Assembly: GCA_041658185.1 (NCBI GenBank)
Contig: JBBAAR010000007.1
Location: forward strand, 1-64,000
Origin: UBA8919 sp041658185
GTDB lineage: Bacteria > Elusimicrobiota > UBA8919
Length of the DNA: 64,000 nt
Reading direction: 5' to 3'
Below the pieces are notes generated by a model. The model did not search any database and was not told the DNA's origin. It was given only the letters and a program-made list of their open reading frames with translations. Below are positions 60,101 to 64,000 of the stretch, piece by piece. Position 1 is the stretch's first letter, and every line of letters starts with the position of its first letter. Both the position numbers and the translations under genes were made by a program.

Positions 60101-62911
60101 TCCGTTCCGCCGGCGGCTATTAGTGATTTAACCGCACTTGAAGGAACCGACGACGGGATTGTGAAATTAAACTGGACTTCACCCGGCGACAATGGGATAA
60201 CCGGCAATTTAACAGGCACTTTCAGGATAAAATACTCGTCTGTTGCGATAGTTTCTTCAGGCAATTTTGACAGCCCACCTTCAAATCTTGCAGTCATTAC
60301 GGTCAACATCTCAACGAGCAATCTTACGCCCTTAACCGCCTGCACGACGACTATGTATGGTTTGAATCCGGGCACATCTTACTTTTTTGCAATAAAAACG
60401 GCTGACGATGTTGATAACTGGTCTGTGTGGAATTCATCGGCAAATGATTTAAGCGTCAATACCTCTGCGTATTGTGCCGCGCACGATTCCGTGCCGCCGG
60501 CGCCTTCAAACCTTGTTGCAACAGCGGGGAACCAGCAGATAACTTTAACATGGGATGCTGTCAGCGGAGAGCCGGATTTGAATTTTTACAGGATTTACTG
60601 TGACAGCAATCCGCCGGTAGCGGAGGAATGGTATATCGTCGGCACAACGCCCGCAGTTAACACATCATATCTTCACACAGGGCTTACCAATAATTCAACA
60701 TATAATTACAAAATTACCGTTGTTGATTTAGGCAATTCAACAAGCGGCTATTCCACGGCGAACGAGTCGGCTTACTCAAATACTTATTCAACTTATCCTA
60801 CCACTTACTTTCCGGATGCGGCTCTGTTATATTATTCATCACAGGTATTACCGCTGAATTTAAATATGATTCCGCAATTCAGAAGATGGAAAAATAACGC
60901 ATTTGACCCCGAAGAAGCCACAACAAATATGGACGGTATAGTTGACCGTTTTACAGTCGCCAGGATGTGCCCTACATCTGTAAGAAAAGAAATAATCGTT
61001 GGGGCGTCGGATAACGGCGATGGACTTCTTGATACTACTCCTGATATAAATGTTTCAATTTATACGATAGCAGCCGGCTGGTCAGCAGCAAAAGAAATTG
61101 CTAACAATTGCGGTGTCACTGCGGCAAGGTGCTTTGATATCGCATATGAGCAGTCGTCGGGCGATGCACTGGTAGTTGCAAGAACGCCTACTTCTACATC
61201 AGTGCCTTATTACTGGAGATATAATGGTTCAACATGGGTTGACAACGGTGTCGCCTGTCCCGCATTAGGCAGCGGAGCGCTTCAGTGGATTCGTCTTGAA
61301 CCGAAACCCAATTCAAACGAAATAATTTTAGTAACCTGCGATGCTAATAATGATGTCTATGCCTCCGTCTGGAACGGCGATACAAATTCTTTCGGAAACA
61401 CACAGTTATTGGAAATAGGAAGTGTATCTGCCTCACAGGGTTTTGATGTGGCATATACACAATCGGCCGGTGTCGGTTTTGTCGTCTGGGTTGCCGCTGA
61501 TTCAACAAGACCGAAATACAGAACCTGGGATGGTTATTCGTGGAGTGCGGAAACGACAACCGTTCATGACCACTACGCATTGGCGGCGGGAAGAAACATA
61601 AAACTTGCCGCAAATCCAAAAAATAATGAACTTTTACTCGGAACTAACGATAGCGGTGATGATATAAATGTTGAGGTGTGGTCATCAACATTATCCGTCT
61701 GGCTTGGTGGCAAAGAAATAGACGCAACGGCAAGAGCATTAACAATAAGAACCTTTGATGTGGTTTATGAAAAATCATCCGGCGACGGTTTGCTGGTTTA
61801 TGCTGATTCAGCAGGCGGGGCGCCTGTGGGTTGGACATGGAACGCCGGCGGCTCGGGTATCTGGGCATCCGGGGCAAACGCAAATAACACGGGTGCGGCA
61901 ACGCTTAATTGGGTTCAACTTGCGTCTGACGACCTGTCGGATAAAATTCATCTTATTACTTCCGACGCCGACGGTGACATAAATGTTCAGACATGGAGCG
62001 GCACGGCATGGGGAAGTATTACGGAAGTTGAGACGGAAAGCAGTAATTCCAACGAGTCATTTTTCTGCAGATTTCCAAAGCCGGTGCCATCTGATACAGT
62101 CGCACCTGCGGCAGTGACATCTTTAAGCGGGCTGTCGGTTAGTGCATCAACAGGGACGCTCAAATTGACATGGTCGGCGCCGGGAGATGATGTTTGGATT
62201 GGACGGCTTACAAACGGCTGCCAGTATGAAATCAGGTACTGCACATCTACCGCAAACCGTGTATGGACAACGATGGCCGCGGTTTCGTCGCCTACGGCAT
62301 CGAATACGATACCGCCCGGACTGTTTTTATCAACTACTATCCAAAATTTGGTCGGCGATTTGACATATTACTGTTTGATTCGTTACTACGACGGAACAAA
62401 CTGGGCAGCACTTTCAAACGAGGCAACCGCATATGCCCAGCCAATGATTTTAAGCGTGGATATTGTCACCGACCCTGCATCTTACAATTTTCTTGAAGTA
62501 GCATTGGGTGCTTCAACCCAGACAATTACCGTTATTCAGGTTAAAAACGACGGAAATATAATTGAAAATTTCGCATTGAGGTGCGGAACAAATACAGCGG
62601 GCTCGCCTTGGTTCAGTATTGAAACATCATCAGGTGCGGATAATTATCTTTTGCGGGCGGTATTTCATCCGAGCCAACCGGCATTTTCAGCATTTGCCGA
62701 CCCGCCCGGAGATATTGTTTCCGATGACAGTTATCAGGTTTCGCAGACAGTTGCCGGCGGAGGAAGATATACCGTTAATGATTCCGAAACAGGCGTAAAT
62801 GTCGGCGTGAACGCAACAAAAAATCTATGGCTACGGCTGGATATGCCGTTAACTTCTCAGACGGTAGCCACGCAGGAAATAATTTTATACATCCGCGCCG
62901 AAAGCCCATAA
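54116..62911 (+). CDS. Giant secreted repeat protein with FN3 and lamin-tail domains
   Basis: Up to 2,931 residues. Signal peptide VPVFLLFLILSNPVVLNA; the true start may be the ATG at 54230, since 54116-54230 holds hairpin-like DNA and neither start has a ribosome site. Then a carbohydrate-binding-like jellyroll (NLLTNGTFE, about 65-225). A 115-residue module (SMQWT...ISSFTL...YWWRVWCEDNSG) occurs four times (nt about 54790, 55200, 56560, 58240), mixed with FN3 units (about 57850, 60110, 62100) and two lamin-tail-like domains (57246, 58960). Three propeller-like repeats (FDVAYEQSSGD...) fill 61100-61850, then a 150-residue end domain. Ser/Thr rich, probably on the surface or in the medium. 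Confidence 0.85.
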   Translation: MKLKCKTIFDAINVVAKSRKERDKLRFASVKKVPVPFLMGFLKTRTVPVFLLFLILSNPVVLNAGNLLTNGTFETTGSPPAPWAEGGGVRQNGTTQSTVYANSYSLYIATANINATQQRWVYQNVSVTAGQMYNQAGYVYKDSANSPWVGLSLLSGGGGWSQTAAASYTDATSTRTANTGSWKFLVRSTVPAAGVSTMGINVGMRVTVGLGATSYFDNIYFGQPDAPTGLTQLAGSGRSAITSMQWTTESIIISSFTQSGSANNSVKFCLQVTSVTTVGDAADWTTAAQPLFVNYKSTPLAEGATCYNWPTLTDTATYWWQMWSEDNYGGVVGSTTTTLGNGTTAKFGFTSAANQSPYDVSGLTQLAGGTTILPSMAWTASSVIISSFTLKDPDAGNTVKFYLHITSVTTAGDGADWSQLWHASTSAYLSQGTTQYNWPALTQTATYWWRVWCEDNSGASSVSTTTFLADDSSKKAALLFDGSTPDIVAVDAGPSLADRTSFTSGTAFNYVATGSDDQISFSWTDPNSPSGDTFYYEYNNTAGNTINGAEATNTANPYIDGITVDETNEYFHVASSNSAGTLGTERTFNVFYDKTNPTVSIGSISESSNYLYANGSIIYTNNAVAVPGSFIVNVTAADTGGSGVANTSGETAFGDTPSDNSDPYQLTYSVEQSATSDGTITITATDNANNTNTANVTHYNDLTVPPDVAALNSATHTPNVWNRNNNVTVTWTDVTDLAAGTSGYYIKCDHTSNTTPTTSDDGIAQGTQSKTYSGLADGSDWYFHIIAVDNVGNLSATATHFGPIKIDATAPSAPAGLKQINGYGTELNSMQWSSSTVVISSFTLADNISDTKFYLWVSSQTSGTWTPLVFAATSQLLTPSTTGYKWPALTDYATYWWWVWAEDSAGNTSSTSTALAIDGNPAKLGVDVYPPAAITDLGAVLNSFMTGEMKIFWTAPRNSDGGGDKVTSYDLRYATWSFTGGNWNHSSVTQYAGEPTPSVPGTLETVYLNGGLNLGTTYYFHIKSSDTFDPSAIDNGTVAQVLEQHIVISEVMIATTSTSGEYVELYNPTTVQFDLSSLGLKLHIINGAGTDGNAAISYTPPANTTIPAKGYFLIAGTSTASGIWPSNVTPDATYATSSNNLVNGGDVYISTYTTLYSTGAVDLLGLDNVGGNWEGTAFGSNPADGQSAERKANSSSTAGSMAIGGADEFNGNGYDTNNNSNDFVSRTTGAQPQNTSSDTEPSSDTTPPAAISDLTALAGSGNNLRQVKLSWTSPGDDGVTNNLTGTFRINYSSVGIVTASNFINTSSTFATVVNISTTTLTPLTACTTTLFNLNTGTTYWFAIKTADDVSNWSVWNSTADNAAVNTLAYCFMNSSPSAPSELKQITTLVGATELPSMQWTNSSTVISSFTLSDTQTGDTVKFYLHITSVTSGTSADWAQHWHASTSTLMMQQTTSYQWPALSDNGTYWWRVWCEDSSGATSSTSTTLGVDSKTAKLGFDNIAPDAVTNLTALAGWKTDTVVLKWTSPAGSPATYLMRYSTASFSNSEWDAAWVKNLNIKATIPTPATSGVTELMLITGLTNGTSYWFGIKSQDALGNTSAINSNTQDFAVAQTSNPIIINEIAPWQTSDFDMVELYIKNACYVSGLKFYAKENTTPSFIELKTFPTTSDWEKELPAGTYIMLYCERADTDETTVGQSLANTIKIFTTAGGGLRGVATDGRTGYCVLSDTTGVTISANIITAGEVLDFVGYASQNTTGFGSTFDDDNIAYAISKGQWISTTSVSAPVTFDCATSKSIATNRSLARNNIFDKIYNSKYDWSYRTTFSTASANGTDEPTSGVGTCTVSPGTAGVSTAGTWKFKYTNASTASGARHTVVLNIPYGWTQPQTTDGTLAGFTTAYYTAAGEPPQNATFDSGYGAVASQIIGTNAGWRVVATIGTMAGSAELYIVYGATYSSTSGQATAPAASGTYTFRVYSDTNGVNVSEIASSPQITVNESVPPAAISDLTALEGTDDGIVKLNWTSPGDNGITGNLTGTFRIKYSSVAIVSSGNFDSPPSNLAVITVNISTSNLTPLTACTTTMYGLNPGTSYFFAIKTADDVDNWSVWNSSANDLSVNTSAYCAAHDSVPPAPSNLVATAGNQQITLTWDAVSGEPDLNFYRIYCDSNPPVAEEWYIVGTTPAVNTSYLHTGLTNNSTYNYKITVVDLGNSTSGYSTANESAYSNTYSTYPTTYFPDAALLYYSSQVLPLNLNMIPQFRRWKNNAFDPEEATTNMDGIVDRFTVARMCPTSVRKEIIVGASDNGDGLLDTTPDINVSIYTIAAGWSAAKEIANNCGVTAARCFDIAYEQSSGDALVVARTPTSTSVPYYWRYNGSTWVDNGVACPALGSGALQWIRLEPKPNSNEIILVTCDANNDVYASVWNGDTNSFGNTQLLEIGSVSASQGFDVAYTQSAGVGFVVWVAADSTRPKYRTWDGYSWSAETTTVHDHYALAAGRNIKLAANPKNNELLLGTNDSGDDINVEVWSSTLSVWLGGKEIDATARALTIRTFDVVYEKSSGDGLLVYADSAGGAPVGWTWNAGGSGIWASGANANNTGAATLNWVQLASDDLSDKIHLITSDADGDINVQTWSGTAWGSITEVETESSNSNESFFCRFPKPVPSDTVAPAAVTSLSGLSVSASTGTLKLTWSAPGDDVWIGRLTNGCQYEIRYCTSTANRVWTTMAAVSSPTASNTIPPGLFLSTTIQNLVGDLTYYCLIRYYDGTNWAALSNEATAYAQPMILSVDIVTDPASYNFLEVALGASTQTITVIQVKNDGNIIENFALRCGTNTAGSPWFSIETSSGADNYLLRAVFHPSQPAFSAFADPPGDIVSDDSYQVSQTVAGGGRYTVNDSETGVNVGVNATKNLWLRLDMPLTSQTVATQEIILYIRAESP
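54154..54270 (+). repeat. Hairpin-rich segment at the 5' end of the giant gene
   Basis: CCCGC/GCGGG (54167-54182), GCAAAG/CTTTGC (54162-54201) and AAAAAAGTACCTGTCCCTTTTTT-like symmetry (written here as AAAAAG...CTTTTT around TACCTGTCC) lie close together, then GGTTTT/AAAACC. This resembles REP-type sequence that happens to stay open in frame, and weakens the case for the upstream start codon. Confidence 0.45.
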
Positions 62912-62914
62912 ATT

Positions 62915-63388
62915 ATGAGAAAAAGATTTTTTTGGATTTTGCTATTGTTACCGCTGAAACTTTATGCCGGAGGAATTTCCACCAACTATGCCGATATTTT
63001 TATTGAAAATTTATCCATAAATAAGGAATACAAACACAATCTGCCGTTGAAAGTGACAAACAGAAGCAATAAAAAAATTGAGGTTGCAATTAAAGTGCTG
63101 ATTCCTCAAAAAGACAACTTAAAAACCGAAGCCGTTCCGATTCAGGATACAAAATGGATTATTGTTACTCCTGAAAAATATATTCTGGATGCGGGTCAGA
63201 CGGGTTCGTCGGATGTCTTTATAAAAATCCCGAAAAACAGAAAATTGCGCGGCAAAACTTTTCAGTTCAATCTTGAAATTTGCGGGTTTCCAGTGGAAAA
63301 AAAGGGCGGGATAACCGTTGTGCCTTCGCTTTTATCAAAAGTAAGATTTTCAGTCGCAAAAAAGAAGGGATTTTTAGGTTTATGGTGA
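62915..63388 (+). CDS. Small secreted beta-sandwich protein, unknown
   Basis: 157 residues with a signal peptide (about 1-18, ending KLYAG) and a beta-rich domain of immunoglobulin-like character (IENLSINKEYKHNLPLKVTNRSNKKIEVAIKVLIP, later AGQTGSSDVFIKIPKNRKLRGKTFQFNLEICG). I see no catalytic motif. It follows the giant protein by 3 nt and overlaps the next gene by 4 nt (GTGA), so all three are cotranscribed. It may assist secretion or anchoring of the giant protein; this is inference. Confidence 0.72.
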   Translation: MRKRFFWILLLLPLKLYAGGISTNYADIFIENLSINKEYKHNLPLKVTNRSNKKIEVAIKVLIPQKDNLKTEAVPIQDTKWIIVTPEKYILDAGQTGSSDVFIKIPKNRKLRGKTFQFNLEICGFPVEKKGGITVVPSLLSKVRFSVAKKKGFLGLW

Positions 63389-64000
63389 ATAAAAAACATA
63401 TATTAGCGATAATTATTTTCGGGTTTCTTGTATATTCAAACACGCTGAAAAATCCGTATCTGTGGGACGACGGGCTTTTTATTCAAAACGGAAATTTCAT
63501 AAAAAAGTTTGAAAACGCTAAGATGTTTTTTTCGCCGAAAAATTATTTCAGATATACTCAGGACTTTACATACAGACCTCTGCCGTTTCTGGTTCATATC
63601 GCTAATTACAAAATATGGGGAATAAATCCAATCGGGCACCGTCTGGCGAACATTTTCCTTCATATCGCAGTTGCCGTATTGTTATATCTTTTGGTTCTGG
63701 AACTTTTTAAGAACAACATTGTTGCCTTCTTAAGCGGGCTTTTTTTTGTCGTCCACCCTGCAAATACCGAAGTCGTCAACATGGTTTCCTTTCTGGAAAC
63801 ACAACTCTCAACGATATTTTTTTTACTGGCTTTTTTATATTATTTGAAATCAAAAAACTTTTTGTCGGCGACTTTCTTTTTCATATCCGTTTTTTGTAAA
63901 GAAACAGCGATTGTGCTTCCCGCCGTGATAATTTTGTATGATTTAATAATTAAGAAAAAAAATCAGTTAAAAGAATACCTGCCGTTTCTTGCAGTTGCAG
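63385..64000 (+). CDS. TMTC/PMT-like GT-C glycosyltransferase, N-terminal part
   Basis: The frame starting at GTG 63385 stays open to the window end (205 codons read). It opens with a membrane helix, then LKNPYLWDDGLFIQNG, YRPLPFLVHIANY and GLFFVVHPANTEVVNMVSFLETQLS, the first-loop D-D and HP-x-N/H-x-E motifs of TMTC-type protein O-mannosyltransferase-like enzymes, which commonly carry a TPR tail further on. The missing C-terminus should decide this. Its position behind a Ser/Thr-rich secreted giant makes that protein a plausible acceptor. GTG start inferred from the 4-nt overlap. Confidence 0.85.
   Translation, partial: MNKKHILAIIIFGFLVYSNTLKNPYLWDDGLFIQNGNFIKKFENAKMFFSPKNYFRYTQDFTYRPLPFLVHIANYKIWGINPIGHRLANIFLHIAVAVLLYLLVLELFKNNIVAFLSGLFFVVHPANTEVVNMVSFLETQLSTIFFLLAFLYYLKSKNFLSATFFFISVFCKETAIVLPAVIILYDLIIKKKNQLKEYLPFLAVA

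Noticed and set aside
58657..60375. Many overlapping open frames on both strands in the giant gene
   Set aside because: They are shadows caused by biased, GC-rich Ser/Thr/Gly codons; none has a domain, ribosome site or compatible neighbour.
1..64000. rRNA, tRNA, prophage or complete insertion sequence
   Set aside because: No conserved rRNA blocks, cloverleaf, transposase or phage structural genes were seen; the lysozyme gene stands alone within an envelope operon.

Overview
The window is 64 kb of AT-rich, tightly packed bacterial DNA with almost no non-coding sequence. The gene content (FtsX/EnvC-type division genes, lipoproteins, paired PilT ATPases, an IscS/IscU pair, MoxR/VWA membrane operon, very large fibronectin-type secreted protein) suggests an uncultured Gram-negative-type bacterium of a poorly sampled lineage. 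An Elusimicrobiota- or Omnitrophota-like source is my guess from overall style; there is no rRNA or tRNA in the window to settle it.

Layout. 1-3.4 kb: the tail of an unseen gene, a small TPR membrane protein, and a minus-strand iscS-iscU-mnmA set for sulfur transfer to Fe-S clusters and tRNA. 3.5-22.9 kb: one plus-strand transcription unit of about 19 kb whose genes mostly overlap by 4 nt (ATGA). It encodes a MoxR ATPase, a DUF58 protein, two VWA membrane proteins, a DUF4159 protein, three paralogous DUF2723-TPR glycosyltransferase-like proteins, a fourth lipid-sugar-type glycosyltransferase, a DUF4175-like coiled-coil membrane protein, a GH24 lysozyme fusion and a lipoprotein, closed by a clear terminator. 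22.9-28.9 kb: CpXC protein, cyclophilin, DUF2851 protein, two pilT genes, a cNMP/GAF sensor and a small exporter. 28.9-34.6 kb: CCA-type nucleotidyltransferase, M50 protease, trpS, scpA, scpB and an EF-G-like GTPase. 34.7-41.3 kb: sugar isomerase, galT, glgE, an intruding HNH-like gene, a GlgM/GlgA-like glycosyltransferase and a UDPGP-type pyrophosphorylase, which together look like glucan and maltose-1-phosphate metabolism. 41.3-48.3 kb: DUF5693-csaB, then ftsX-envC-ctpA-divergent polysaccharide deacetylase (envelope and septum). 48.3-53.9 kb: tsaD, larB, larC, three tandem PII-like genes, a membrane protein and a MerR-receiver fusion regulator. 54-64 kb: a 2,931-residue secreted repeat protein, a small secreted protein and the start of a TMTC/PMT-like glycosyltransferase cut by the window end.

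Themes. Glycosyltransferases of the GT-C type occur five times, next to VWA or Ser/Thr-rich secreted proteins, so surface protein glycosylation is a reasonable hypothesis. Several consensus promoters place the -10 box only 6-8 nt before the start codon, pointing to leaderless mRNAs. Two classes of short repeats stand out: tandem 7-10-mer arrays, often followed by their own reverse complement and frequently sitting in frame inside genes; and an intergenic family with a GGGACTTCCT core around the lar/PII genes. The most interesting candidates are the PII triplet with larBC, the FtsX that lacks its FtsE-coupling loop, the mosaic DUF2723 triplet, and the foldback tandem repeats.
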